From: QNZT01 sp964573205 | Lineage (GTDB): Bacteria; Campylobacterota; Campylobacteria; Campylobacterales; QNZT01 | Length of the DNA: 64,000 nt | Assembly (NCBI GenBank): GCA_964573205.1 | Contig: CAZNIT010000047.1 | Coordinates: 1 to 64,000 of the forward strand | Reading direction: 5' to 3' | Part shown: positions 51,939 through 61,127 of the stretch, one piece after another | How the letters are laid out: every line of letters starts with the position of its first letter | How positions within the stretch are numbered: position 1 is the stretch's first letter | Program-made: the position numbers and the translations under genes | The notes under the pieces: generated by a model | Seen by the model: the letters and a program-made list of their open reading frames with translations, nothing else | Databases searched by the model: none | Told to the model about the DNA's origin: nothing

Positions 51939-51962
51939 CTCATAAAAAGTTATCGTCTAACT
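51926..51962 (+). terminator. terminator built across the stop codons of two convergent genes
   Basis: AGTTAGAC-A-ATAACT pairs with AGTTAT-C-GTCTAACT (14 pairs, one mismatch, 7-nt loop), followed on the plus strand by CTTTTT. It includes the CAP-gene TAA (51936-51938) and the Wzc-gene TAG (51957-51959), so coding 3' ends are part of the terminator. Confidence 0.82.
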
Positions 51963-54299
51963 CTTTTTCATAACGATCTTGTGCTGTTTTATATATTTTT
52001 GGTTCTCTTTTCTCGAAAGAATTTTGATATATTTCTTATCTACGGCGTTTAGTACGAATCCAAGATTTTTAATCTTATTGTTCGAAGCCACTTCCTGCAT
52101 ATATGTAACGAAACTTTTTTCGGAATAACCGGCCTTTAAAACGTCTATGACAAGATCCGCTTTTTTCATCAAAAAAACCGACTCGGCGGCTACGCTTACA
52201 GGCGGTAAATCGAAAATTATATAGTCGTATCTATCCTTTAATATCTCCACCGCCTCGTCGATATAATTGGAGTTTATTATCTTCATGGGATTGTCTCTCA
52301 TAGAACCGGCCGGAATAATGTAGAGGTTTTTATACTGATCGCATCTGTATGTAACATCAAAAACTCTCTTATCGCCGAAAAGAACGTCCGAGATACCTTT
52401 TGAGTTGTCGATACCGAATTTTTTATGAATCTCCGGTAATCTCAAATCCAAAGATACGATAATGCTCTTTTTGTCTCCCATACCCAAACATAGAGCCAAG
52501 TTCGCGGATATGGTGGTTTTACCCTCGCCTTTTATCATCGATGTAACAGCGATGATCTGCGATTTCTTTCCGGTTTTAAACGCATCGACTTTATCTCTTA
52601 ACGCCCAAACCATCTGCGAAGCGAGGGATTTGGGCTCTTTTATGACGAAAAGATCGTTATATAGCTTTTTATCGGTAATATAAGGTATGGTACCTAGATA
52701 CGGAAGATCGCTCAACTCTTCCACATCACCCGGAACGGTGATCTTTTTGGCGAAGTATTCGGATAAAAGTGCGTACATCACTCCCGCAAGCAATCCTAAA
52801 ATAGTTCCTAATGCAAGCAGTATTCCCTTTTTCGGTTTTATCGGATAATGGGGCAAAATAGCTTCATCGAGAACTTTATAGTCGTACTCTCCTTGAATTT
52901 TCTTCGATATCGTTATCTGCATCTTCTTATCAAATAGCAACAGATAACTCTTTTCCAATAGATCATGCTCTCTTTTGAGCTTCGCGTATCCTATCTCTTT
53001 TTGAGGAATATTCATCAATCTTTTCTTATAACCGGAAAGATAATTTAAGATCTTTCTTCTTTTATCTTTGACGCTTTTATGTATCTGCTCGAGATTTATC
53101 TTTAAAACGCTCTCTTTTTGAGCGATACTCTTTTGTAGCGCTTGCACTTTTGGATGTTTGGTCTTATATTTTTGCCGTAGCTTTTTATACTCTTGGACAT
53201 CTTTTGCTATAGAATCGACCAATTTCGAGAGATTTGCGTTCTTTAGCAAAGATACCTGTGTCAATATCTCTCTATAATCTCCTGTTCTTTTATAAGTATT
53301 CAAAATTTTATTTATATTCTGATACTCAATATCAAGAGTCTCCAGTTCATTGTCGTATCTATATATCGTATCTATCATTCTATCGGTCTGAGCGTCGATA
53401 CCGGCCACTCTGTTTCGTTTTACGTAATTTTGTAGTTTCTTCTCCGACTCATCAAGTTTTCTCTTCGCGGCGACAAGCTCTCTTCCCAAAAGTTCGAGAT
53501 CCTCTCTTGTTTGAGAGACTCTATTTTTCGAAATAATCTCTTTATACTCTTTTAAAAGCTCGTTTACGAAATATTGAGCGCTAAGAGGCGAATTGTCGTC
53601 ATACATAACTCGAATCATGCTCGAATCGTTACTTGTCGTATTTATATTTAAATTTCTTAAAACTTTATCGATATACGCACGCTTGGATAGTACTTTGAAA
53701 TAGATCTCGTTTTTGATCGACGATGGATTTTTCACAATCGTAAAGTTCATATACTTCGTAATTACAGGTTGAGAAAATTTGTATATTAGAGGTTGGCTCT
53801 TTTTCTTTTTCAAAAGATCGGTGATAAACGAGTTTTCGGAAATCAGTCTAAGCGCATATCTCTCATCATCGATAGCTTCGATATGAAAAAATTTATCGTA
53901 AAAACTCTTATCTTTTATCTTCAAGTCTTTGATTATAAACGGTACATCCTCAAGAGTTTTGGAAAATGCACCGAATTTTTGCTTTTGAAAATATTCGATA
54001 TTCGCATCAAGTGCGTCGATCGCTTTTGAAACCAGATAACGCGATCTCAAAAGATCCATCTGAGTGACTATATATCTTTTAAAACTCCGTTTTTCATTTA
54101 CGTTCGCGTTAGGACTCAAGAGGTTTGATTTTGAGATAATTTCAAGAGTAGCATCCGTTCGATAAACTTTCTGCGCAAAAAGTAGATAAAGATAAGTCAG
54201 TGTTATAAAAAAAAGCGTAATAAAGAAAATAGCGCCTTTATGCTTTGAAATCTTGTCGAGAAAAGTTCTTCTGTATAGTTTATGTTCGTTAATATTCAT
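51957..54299 (-). CDS. Wzc-like polysaccharide co-polymerase / BY-kinase
   Basis: A 780-residue inner-membrane protein controlling chain length and export of capsule or exopolysaccharide. Helix 1 (about 25-45), a Wzz domain and long periplasmic coiled coils (about 240-450), helix 2 (about 490-512), then a cytoplasmic tyrosine-kinase domain with Walker A (MIKGEGKTTISAN), Walker A' (IIVSLDLRLPE) and Walker B (YIIFDLPPV). The C-terminal tail has only two tyrosines (KYIKILSRKENQKYIKQ), fewer than the classical Tyr cluster. It follows the Wza-like gene after 10 nt; no glycosyltransferases are nearby. Confidence 0.93.
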   Translation of the reverse strand: MNINEHKLYRRTFLDKISKHKGAIFFITLFFITLTYLYLLFAQKVYRTDATLEIISKSNLLSPNANVNEKRSFKRYIVTQMDLLRSRYLVSKAIDALDANIEYFQKQKFGAFSKTLEDVPFIIKDLKIKDKSFYDKFFHIEAIDDERYALRLISENSFITDLLKKKKSQPLIYKFSQPVITKYMNFTIVKNPSSIKNEIYFKVLSKRAYIDKVLRNLNINTTSNDSSMIRVMYDDNSPLSAQYFVNELLKEYKEIISKNRVSQTREDLELLGRELVAAKRKLDESEKKLQNYVKRNRVAGIDAQTDRMIDTIYRYDNELETLDIEYQNINKILNTYKRTGDYREILTQVSLLKNANLSKLVDSIAKDVQEYKKLRQKYKTKHPKVQALQKSIAQKESVLKINLEQIHKSVKDKRRKILNYLSGYKKRLMNIPQKEIGYAKLKREHDLLEKSYLLLFDKKMQITISKKIQGEYDYKVLDEAILPHYPIKPKKGILLALGTILGLLAGVMYALLSEYFAKKITVPGDVEELSDLPYLGTIPYITDKKLYNDLFVIKEPKSLASQMVWALRDKVDAFKTGKKSQIIAVTSMIKGEGKTTISANLALCLGMGDKKSIIVSLDLRLPEIHKKFGIDNSKGISDVLFGDKRVFDVTYRCDQYKNLYIIPAGSMRDNPMKIINSNYIDEAVEILKDRYDYIIFDLPPVSVAAESVFLMKKADLVIDVLKAGYSEKSFVTYMQEVASNNKIKNLGFVLNAVDKKYIKILSRKENQKYIKQHKIVMKKS

Positions 54300-54309
54300 A
54301 TCCTCTTTC

Positions 54310-55050
54310 CTATTTCCATACCTGATATACGGTCAAAGAGTTAAAGATGGTATTTATCCAACTCAAAGACGGATCGGCTCCGTTTAAAGGAAGGTTGAAA
54401 TCTTTTACACCATTATGCGGAACATAAATTATATCGTCAGGTAAAAGGTTTATATCGTTGTCTTTGACACTGTTTAGATTCGTAAGATCGATATCCAAAA
54501 CCGTATAGCGGGCTCTTGTGCCTCTTACTATCTTTACTTTGTCGCGTTGTGCCGCATCGGTCAAACCGCCACGCTGAATTATCGCTTTTAAAGGCGTCAA
54601 AGATCGAAATTTCATCATCTCAACGACACCGGGGTTTTTCACTTCTCCCAAAACGTAAATCTTCTGATTTAAAATCTCGACTCGAAGTGCCGGTTTTTCG
54701 AGATAATCCGAATATTTTTTATATAAAATATCCACAACCTCCTCTTTTGTTCTTCCTGCGACTAAAACTTTTCCGATTATCGGCATCATAACGGTACCGT
54801 CCGACGCGACTTCTATACCTATATCGTTTTCCGATTGATTTTTATTTTTGGTACTAAGTTCGGGATATTCGAAAAATATTATGGATAGACGATCATGCGG
54901 TTTAATGATATATCTTTTTTGAGTGGTGAAAAATTCATCTGCGTTTCGAACGGTTTCGTCCTTTTGGAAAAGTTGATGTTTTTTACCGCTGCAACCGCCC
55001 AAAAGTGCGCTCAATATCGTTAGAAGTATTAAAAATCGTAATTTCTGCAC
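54310..55050 (-). CDS. Wza-like polysaccharide export lipoprotein
   Basis: A 246-residue outer-membrane lipoprotein (lipobox LLGGCSG). It has a poly-export domain (IIKPHDRLSIIFFEYPELST, DGTVMMPIIGKVLVAG) and an SLBB domain (VLGEVKNPGVVEM, LTPLKAIIQRGGL). It forms or caps the export channel with the Wzc-like protein. GTG at 55050, preceded by AGGGG, is preferred: ATG at 55077 has no ribosome site and would add nine polar residues before the signal peptide. A 46-residue membrane protein and cca are upstream on the same strand. Confidence 0.92.
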   Translation of the reverse strand: MQKLRFLILLTILSALLGGCSGKKHQLFQKDETVRNADEFFTTQKRYIIKPHDRLSIIFFEYPELSTKNKNQSENDIGIEVASDGTVMMPIIGKVLVAGRTKEEVVDILYKKYSDYLEKPALRVEILNQKIYVLGEVKNPGVVEMMKFRSLTPLKAIIQRGGLTDAAQRDKVKIVRGTRARYTVLDIDLTNLNSVKDNDINLLPDDIIYVPHNGVKDFNLPLNGADPSLSWINTIFNSLTVYQVWK

Positions 55051-55139
55051 GCTTTCGCCCCTGATTTTGTATCGCATCGACCGTTAAAAAGATAGTCGAT
55101 CTTAAATATATCGGCAGAAATTAAAATTTTTTTACGATT

Positions 55140-55280
55140 TTACCTGTTACCTCTGCTTTGCGAGATAGAGGCCGTATCTTTTTCTATTTTCTCCATGATC
55201 ATTAACGGAGCCAAGATCATATAAAGTATGTTCGCTACGATAAACGCTATCAAAAGATAAAGCGGTAATCTCTTTTTCAT
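55140..55280 (-). CDS. 46-residue single-pass membrane protein coupled to cca
   Basis: ATG at 55280 overlaps the cca stop (ATGA), giving MKKRLPLYLLIAFIVANILY with one hydrophobic helix (about 5-26), then a charged tail (EKIEKDTASIS). Stop at 55140-55142, about 90 nt before the Wza-like gene start. Too short for a family call. The coupled position between a tRNA enzyme gene and polysaccharide export genes is consistent with a real small protein; a role in the export complex would be guesswork. Confidence 0.65.
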   Translation of the reverse strand: MKKRLPLYLLIAFIVANILYMILAPLMIMEKIEKDTASISQSRGNR

Positions 55281-56542
55281 AAATATTCCTCTTTTTTTAT
55301 TAAATTCAAAGCTTCCTCTTTAGTGCGAATTTCATCTCGAAGCTGAAGATCATATATTTTCGCCAAAATCTCTTTAAACTTCGGCGAAGCCTTAAATCCG
55401 GAATCGATCAAATCCCTTCCTAAGATCAACGGAGTCGGCGGTTTTTTTGAAACACCCAACTTTTCGGCATTTTTTAACAACTTATTACAATAAAATTCTC
55501 TTCTTTCTTCATCATCAAAATAAAACAGTTTACATATATCGCAAAAATCTTCGATATTCACTTTAAGACTGAGCTTTCTTATCTCATATTTCAAATCTTC
55601 TCTTTTGAAAAGATCGACCTCTTCTTTGATTGTCGATAAATATATCGTTACTTTATTCAATAATGAACTCTGAGCGGTTAAATTTTCGATAAACTCTTTA
55701 GACTCTTTTAAACTCATATCCATACAGACGGCACAAAACATCAAAACAAGATCTTTTTTTTCGTCGCCGCTTCTTAAAGTCGCGGCGAAATCGACTCTAT
55801 GCAATAATCTTCGCCACTTATTAGAATCAAATTTTTCGAGTATAAAAAAATATCCGAGCGCCTCGAGCTCTTTTAACAGTTTAAATCCGACGGACACTTT
55901 TTTTGATTTTAAAAGCAATTTTTTTATCTCTTCAAAAACCCTCTCTTTGGGTAACTCCAACAACTCTCCCCTTTTTGCCATCTCTTTGCAGAGCCTTTTT
56001 GTCCCGGGATCCATCATAAAATCAAATCTGGCGCAAAACTGGACACCTCTGTACACACGAAGAGGATCTTCTATAAAAGTTTTATCGTCGATATGGCGTA
56101 GAACTCTCTCTTGTAGATCTCTTTTTCCAAAAAACGGATCTTCAAAACGACCGCTTTTTATCTCGTAGCCCATCGCGTTTATCGTAAAATCACGCCTTTT
56201 CGCCGCCTCTTTGAACTTCATAAAAGGATCGATCGCCACTTCAAATCCGCAATGGCCGGCGGCTACTTTTTTCTCTCTTCTTGGAAACGAAAAATCAAAT
56301 TCGCCACCTTCGTAAAAAAACTTCAAAACCCCGAAACTCTTACCTACAAGTCTAACTTCGCCGTATTTTAAGAGTATATCCTCAAGCAGTTGAAGATTTT
56401 TGAGGCCGAAAACTTCGATATCGTAATCTTTTACGGGCAAATCAAGAAGAAAATCTCGAACACTACCGCCGACCAAAAAGGCGTTAGCGCCGTATTTAAA
56501 CAGTTCATCTGAAATGGAAATTAAAATTTCGGGCACTATCAT
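55277..56542 (-). CDS. cca: CCA tRNA nucleotidyltransferase
   Basis: A 421-residue class II nucleotidyltransferase that adds or repairs the 3'-CCA end of tRNAs. Motifs: FLVGGSVRDFLL, DYDIEVFG (catalytic acid pair), RRDFTINAMGYE and EDPLRVYRGVQFCARF. No C-terminal HD phosphohydrolase motif is obvious. A poly(A) polymerase role is less likely because the C-terminal arginine-rich region of PcnB is absent. Its stop overlaps the start of a 46-residue membrane-protein gene. Promoter lies in the 100 nt before the divergent M20 gene. Confidence 0.93.
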   Translation of the reverse strand: MIVPEILISISDELFKYGANAFLVGGSVRDFLLDLPVKDYDIEVFGLKNLQLLEDILLKYGEVRLVGKSFGVLKFFYEGGEFDFSFPRREKKVAAGHCGFEVAIDPFMKFKEAAKRRDFTINAMGYEIKSGRFEDPFFGKRDLQERVLRHIDDKTFIEDPLRVYRGVQFCARFDFMMDPGTKRLCKEMAKRGELLELPKERVFEEIKKLLLKSKKVSVGFKLLKELEALGYFFILEKFDSNKWRRLLHRVDFAATLRSGDEKKDLVLMFCAVCMDMSLKESKEFIENLTAQSSLLNKVTIYLSTIKEEVDLFKREDLKYEIRKLSLKVNIEDFCDICKLFYFDDEERREFYCNKLLKNAEKLGVSKKPPTPLILGRDLIDSGFKASPKFKEILAKIYDLQLRDEIRTKEEALNLIKKEEYL

Positions 56543-56611
56543 TTGGTAATTGTATCCAAATTTTCACAATACCGCCTTTTTAAAACTCCCTCTTTCCAGT
56601 CGAAAAAATGG

Positions 56612-56617
56612 TATAAT
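56612..56617 (+). promoter_or_regulatory. -10 box for the M20 amidohydrolase operon
   Basis: A perfect TATAAT preceded by ATGG lies about 33 nt upstream of the start codon at 56650. No conserved -35 is obvious, usual for housekeeping promoters in Campylobacterota. The leader has AAAGGA 6 nt before the ATG. Confidence 0.6.
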
Positions 56618-56649
56618 ACATATATAGGAGTTTAGATAAAGGATCTGAT

Positions 56650-57858
56650 ATGAAAGATCTAAAACGTAAGATTTTCAAGCAAATCGAAACTATCAACGAA
56701 AAAGTTGTGACGATCAGACACGACCTGCATGCCCATCCCGAACTTTCAGGAAAAGAAGAACATACAAAATATCTCGTCAAAGGCATACTCGAAGCAGGCG
56801 GCTACGAAATTAGAGAGTTTAACGACCATTACGGTTTGATCGCCGATTTTAAAAAACGCAAAAAAGGGAAAAAGACGATCGCCCTTCGCGCGGATATGGA
56901 CGCTCTTCCCATCAAAGAACGGACAAAACTTCCCTATGCGTCAAGAGTCCCCGGAGTGATGCATGCCTGCGGACATGACAGCCACACGGCCATAGCTTTG
57001 GGAGCGGCGATAGCGCTCGCACCGTTTCAAAATGAAATCGACGGAAATATACGCTTTATATTTCAACCCTCGGAAGAGAGTAAAGAGGGAGGTAGTGTTC
57101 AAATGATAGAAGCCGGCGCGCTAAAGGGAGTGGATGCCATTTTCGCACTTCATGCCTACCCATACCTCTTGACCGGAAAAATAGGCTACAAATACGGCGT
57201 CATGATGGCTTCAGCCGATATCTTCAAAATTGAAATATTCGGCAAAGCCGCCCACGGAGCAAGACCACATGAGGGAGTTGACGCCATCTTGGTAACCTCA
57301 ATGATAGTAAATTCTCTCAACCATATCGTATCAAGACGTATCGATCCGCTTCATCCGGCGGTCATCTCTTTGGGTACGATCGAGGGCGGTAGAGCCGCGA
57401 ATATCATCTGCGATCATGTCATTTTAAGCGGAACGGTAAGAACTTTGAATGAAAAAATACGAAAAGATATTCCGAAAATGATGGAAGAATCGATCAAAGG
57501 AATCGCCAAATCAATGGACGCGTTATATAATTTCGACTATGAGTTCGGCCAACCGGAACTCGTAAATGACGACAAGATGGTCGATATCATCGTAAATGCG
57601 GCAAAAGAGACGATAGGCGAAAAAAACTGTATCGATCTTCATGATCCGGTTATGGGAGGCGAGGACTTTTCGGAATATCTTCGTCTGATTCCCGGAGCTT
57701 TTTTCAGACTCGGAACATGCAACGATAAGAAAAAAACTTGCGCCGCGCAACATAACAGTAGATTTAACGTCGATGACGACGCTTTGGAAATAGGAATGAA
57801 AATCCTCTGTGCCGCTTCGTTGCAAGCGCTTGAAAAACTTGAAAAAGAGAAGATATGA
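56650..57858 (+). CDS. M20-family metallo-amidohydrolase (hippurate/IAA-amino-acid hydrolase type)
   Basis: A 402-residue M20D-type enzyme hydrolysing N-acyl or peptide bonds of amino acids. Metal ligands are visible in ALRADMDALPIKE, MHACGHDSHTA, QPSEESKEGG, ALHAYP and GGEDFSEY. The lid domain (about 185-300) has IEIFGKAAHGARPHEGVDAI. Substrate unknown. AAAGGA precedes the ATG. The next gene, an HATPase-GNAT fusion, starts in its stop codon (ATGA), so the two form an operon. Confidence 0.93.
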   Translation: MKDLKRKIFKQIETINEKVVTIRHDLHAHPELSGKEEHTKYLVKGILEAGGYEIREFNDHYGLIADFKKRKKGKKTIALRADMDALPIKERTKLPYASRVPGVMHACGHDSHTAIALGAAIALAPFQNEIDGNIRFIFQPSEESKEGGSVQMIEAGALKGVDAIFALHAYPYLLTGKIGYKYGVMMASADIFKIEIFGKAAHGARPHEGVDAILVTSMIVNSLNHIVSRRIDPLHPAVISLGTIEGGRAANIICDHVILSGTVRTLNEKIRKDIPKMMEESIKGIAKSMDALYNFDYEFGQPELVNDDKMVDIIVNAAKETIGEKNCIDLHDPVMGGEDFSEYLRLIPGAFFRLGTCNDKKKTCAAQHNSRFNVDDDALEIGMKILCAASLQALEKLEKEKI

Positions 57859-59318
57859 CAAACAGCGTTCTCATAAAGGTGCCTTCGAAAAAAGATTATT
57901 TCGAGATCATTAGCTTTAGTATAAAAACGATGGCAAAAAACATACGGATGAAAAAATCGGATACGAAACGACTCGTCGAAGCGGCAAACGAGCTTTTTAA
58001 AAACGCTATCACCCATGCTTACGGCGATGCAAGCGGAGTCGTCCAAACACAAATACACTCTTTTGCCTCCGGTTTGAGGATAGATATGCAAGATTGGGGA
58101 ATGCCGATGACGGCGGATAAATATTCAAGCGTACCGATAAATTTGGAGGAGGAGAGAGGATTTAACAAAATCTACAAACTGGTCGATCTTTTCGAATATA
58201 AAAATCTCGGTAAAAACGGCAAAAAATTCTCTATCATAAAATATCTCTCGTTCGAAAGTAAAACGAAATTTCAAACTCCCTTAAAAACAACCGATAAAGA
58301 TCATGTAGCTTACGATACCCCTATCACTGTACGAAACTTCAAAGCAGGCGATGAAGAGGCCATTTCTAAACTCATATATCAAAATTACGGATACAGTTAT
58401 ATAAAAGAGTTGTTTTATCATCCGAAAAAAATACTGGAATATCAAAATAAAAAACTTTTTTGCGTAGTCGCGATCGATGAGAACTCGAATGAAATCACCG
58501 GACATTTCACACTCGTTAAAATGCCCAAAAGTAATATAGCCGAAATAGGCGTAGTCGTCGTAGATCCCAGATACAAAGGAATGGGTATCATGAATAAAAT
58601 GTTCGACGCACTTATTAAAAGAGCCGAAGAGCTTAAATTCGATGCGATTTTCGGAGAAGCGGTTATGTTTCACACTTTCAGCCAAAAGAGCAATCTCTCG
58701 CATGGTTTTAAAGAGTCGGCACTGCTTTTGGGGCGTGCTCCGGAAGATGTTACGATCGAAAACAACAAACTAGCCCAAAAAAACTTAAGAGGATCCGTTC
58801 TTGTAGCATACAAAATTTTCCGCTACCCTCCTCAACAGCTCACACTCCCCGAAATATACAAAGAGATGATCGTAAAAACATATAAAAAAGCACAACTTCC
58901 TATAGATCGGTTGAAACAGTGTAACTCTTCCAAACAAAAGCATATTCATCTATATTACGATTACGATCCGTTGACGAATGTCGCTACGATCGTTATAGAC
59001 GACTACGGCAAACATTTTAAACATAAGTTTTTACTACTTCTTTCACAGCTGCGAGCTAAGCATTGCGATATGATCTATGCCCAAATCAACTTAAATAACA
59101 ATCCTCACATCGACAAAATTGTCACTTTGCTCAATAAAAGAGGGTTTTTCTATGCGGGCGTTCTCTACCTTAAACATAAAAACCAAGATTATCTTTGCCT
59201 GCAAAGCAAACATTCCGTACATATAGGCAAAAAAAATCTGATCTGCTACTCGAACTTTTGCAAAGAACTTTTGGAATATATAAAAACCGATGAACGGCGC
59301 ATTAAATACAAAGTTTGA
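57855..59318 (+). CDS. HATPase (RsbW-like) - GNAT acetyltransferase fusion
   Basis: A 487-residue three-part protein. Residues about 1-135 are an anti-sigma/RsbW-like ATPase: N-box AANELFKNAITHAYG (E46, N50), G1 box DWGMP (D80-G82-P84) and a closing GxFxIIKY strand. About 155-320 is a GNAT N-acetyltransferase with VVDPRYKGMGIMNKMFD as CoA-binding motif A. The last 130 residues (VIDDYG, GFFYAGVLYL, DYLCLQ) look like a second, degenerate GNAT fold. An ATP-binding switch fused to a protein or small-molecule acetyltransferase suggests regulation. Coupled to the M20 gene by ATGA. Known as a fusion in Proteobacteria, function unestablished as far as I know. Confidence 0.85.
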   Translation: MTNSVLIKVPSKKDYFEIISFSIKTMAKNIRMKKSDTKRLVEAANELFKNAITHAYGDASGVVQTQIHSFASGLRIDMQDWGMPMTADKYSSVPINLEEERGFNKIYKLVDLFEYKNLGKNGKKFSIIKYLSFESKTKFQTPLKTTDKDHVAYDTPITVRNFKAGDEEAISKLIYQNYGYSYIKELFYHPKKILEYQNKKLFCVVAIDENSNEITGHFTLVKMPKSNIAEIGVVVVDPRYKGMGIMNKMFDALIKRAEELKFDAIFGEAVMFHTFSQKSNLSHGFKESALLLGRAPEDVTIENNKLAQKNLRGSVLVAYKIFRYPPQQLTLPEIYKEMIVKTYKKAQLPIDRLKQCNSSKQKHIHLYYDYDPLTNVATIVIDDYGKHFKHKFLLLLSQLRAKHCDMIYAQINLNNNPHIDKIVTLLNKRGFFYAGVLYLKHKNQDYLCLQSKHSVHIGKKNLICYSNFCKELLEYIKTDERRIKYKV

Positions 59319-59443
59319 AAGAGATGGCGACTATTGTTACTTATTTTACCATTTGATTTGATTATTGTTTTCAGGACATTGGCTTACAAAGTCTTTTTTA
59401 CTATAATGATAGCTAAATTTTAAAATAGAGGCGGCATTTTATT

Positions 59444-61090
59444 ATGGAGATTTCAACTCTCAAAAAGATGGAAAAAAAAGCGCGCAAAGCCAGCAGCGGT
59501 GATTTTATAAAAATCGGTATCGCCATAGTGTTCATGGCAATGGTACTTTTATATAGTTTTTCAACTTCTGGAAATATACCTAATAACACTTTTTTAGCCA
59601 TAGCGGCACTCTTTGGAGCCTATATGGCTATGAATATAGGCGCAAACGATGTAGCCAACAACGTAGGTCCCGCCGTCGGCTCGAAAGCGTTGACTATGGG
59701 GGGAGCTATCGCCATTGCGGCCGTTTTTGAAGCTAGCGGCGCATTGATTGCGGGAGGAGACGTCGTAAAGACCATCAAAAAGGGCATCATCGACATTTCG
59801 GCTTTCGGCAATCATACCGATATGTTTATCTGGGCGATGATGGCGGCACTCTTGGCGGCGGCGCTATGGCTGAATTTCGCTACATATTTCAAAGCTCCCG
59901 TATCCACCACACACTCTATCGTCGGCGGTGTTATGGGAGCCGGAATCGCCGCGGCCGGGTTTTCAATAGTAGCTTGGGGAACCATGAGCAAAATCGCCGC
60001 CTCTTGGATCATATCTCCTTTGCTTGGAGGAGTTATTGCCGCGGGATTTTTATTTGCTATCAAAAAAACCATCGTTTTTAAAGACGATCGAATAAAAGCC
60101 GCTAAAAAATGGGTACCGGTTTATGTAGCCGTTATGGCATGGGCTTTTGTAACTTATCTGGTTTTAAAGGGTCTTAAAAAAGTGTGGCCTTCCATCGTTT
60201 CGTTTGTCAACGAAAATATATTCGCCATTTTACCGATTACGAAAAAACCCACATTTTTCGTAGCGTTTACAATAGGACTCGCAATTGCCGTCGTTACGTA
60301 TTTCGCTGTTAAAAAATCGATCTCGAAAAAAGGGAAAATCACGGTAAACGATAGAAACAGTATAAATACTCTTTTTACGATTCCGCTAATTTTCGCGGCG
60401 GCTCTTCTTAGCTTCGCCCACGGTGCGAACGATGTCGCAAACGCCATCGGACCTCTTGCGGCCATAAGCGATGCGGTAACAAGCGGCGGTATCTCGGCAA
60501 AAGCCGGTATTCCCATCTGGGTTATGGCTGTAGGAGCTTTGGGCATCTCCGTAGGACTTGCGCTTTACGGGCCGAAACTCATAAAAACGGTCGGTTCGGA
60601 GATCACCGAGCTAGATCAAATAAGAGCTTTTTCCATCGCTATTGCGGCCGCTATCACCGTCATTATCGCCAGTCAGCTCGGACTTCCCGTAAGCTCCACG
60701 CACATTGCGGTTGGAGGAGTGTTTGGCGTCGGTTTTTTAAGAGAGTGGCTCGATACTACCGACGAAGCAAGCGTCATAGCTCAAAGAGAAGAGAAAGTGA
60801 AAGAGGATGAAAGAACACTAAACGCATATACCAGCGAGCTTGAAAACCTGGAACAAAAAAGCAAAAAAGAGAAAGCCGACTACAAAAGAATAGTGGCACT
60901 ATATAAACTGATCGATGACATGGAAGATAAAATCAAAAATGACAAAAAAGCATTAAAAAGCGCTCTTAAAACAAAATATGTAAAAAGAGACGCCGTGAAA
61001 AAAATTATCGCCGCTTGGATCATAACCGTACCGGCGGCGGCACTTCTTTCGGCAATGATCTTTTTTATGATAAAAGGAATGTTGGGATAG
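59444..61090 (+). CDS. PiT-family inorganic phosphate transporter
   Basis: A 548-residue low-affinity phosphate/metal-phosphate symporter. Duplicated PiT signatures: GANDVANNVGPAVGSKAL and GANDVANAIGPLAA, each followed by a helix with PVSTTHSIVGG or PVSSTHIAVGG. A charged coiled coil of about 70 residues (about 440-515, with REEKVKEDERTL and EKADYKRIVALYK) sits in a cytoplasmic loop before the last membrane helix; this insertion is longer than in many PiT proteins. No PhoU-like gene adjacent. Phosphate uptake fits the polyphosphate enzymes elsewhere in the window. Confidence 0.93.
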   Translation: MEISTLKKMEKKARKASSGDFIKIGIAIVFMAMVLLYSFSTSGNIPNNTFLAIAALFGAYMAMNIGANDVANNVGPAVGSKALTMGGAIAIAAVFEASGALIAGGDVVKTIKKGIIDISAFGNHTDMFIWAMMAALLAAALWLNFATYFKAPVSTTHSIVGGVMGAGIAAAGFSIVAWGTMSKIAASWIISPLLGGVIAAGFLFAIKKTIVFKDDRIKAAKKWVPVYVAVMAWAFVTYLVLKGLKKVWPSIVSFVNENIFAILPITKKPTFFVAFTIGLAIAVVTYFAVKKSISKKGKITVNDRNSINTLFTIPLIFAAALLSFAHGANDVANAIGPLAAISDAVTSGGISAKAGIPIWVMAVGALGISVGLALYGPKLIKTVGSEITELDQIRAFSIAIAAAITVIIASQLGLPVSSTHIAVGGVFGVGFLREWLDTTDEASVIAQREEKVKEDERTLNAYTSELENLEQKSKKEKADYKRIVALYKLIDDMEDKIKNDKKALKSALKTKYVKRDAVKKIIAAWIITVPAAALLSAMIFFMIKGMLG

Positions 61091-61127
61091 TTCCACCGGA
61101 AGTGAGACTTAGCTCTTGCTTCCAACT

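Noticed and set aside
61091..61127. GGAAG/CTTCC pairing between the PiT gene and rpoN considered as a terminator.
   Set aside because: The stem is only 5 bp, interrupted, and lacks a U-run on either strand.
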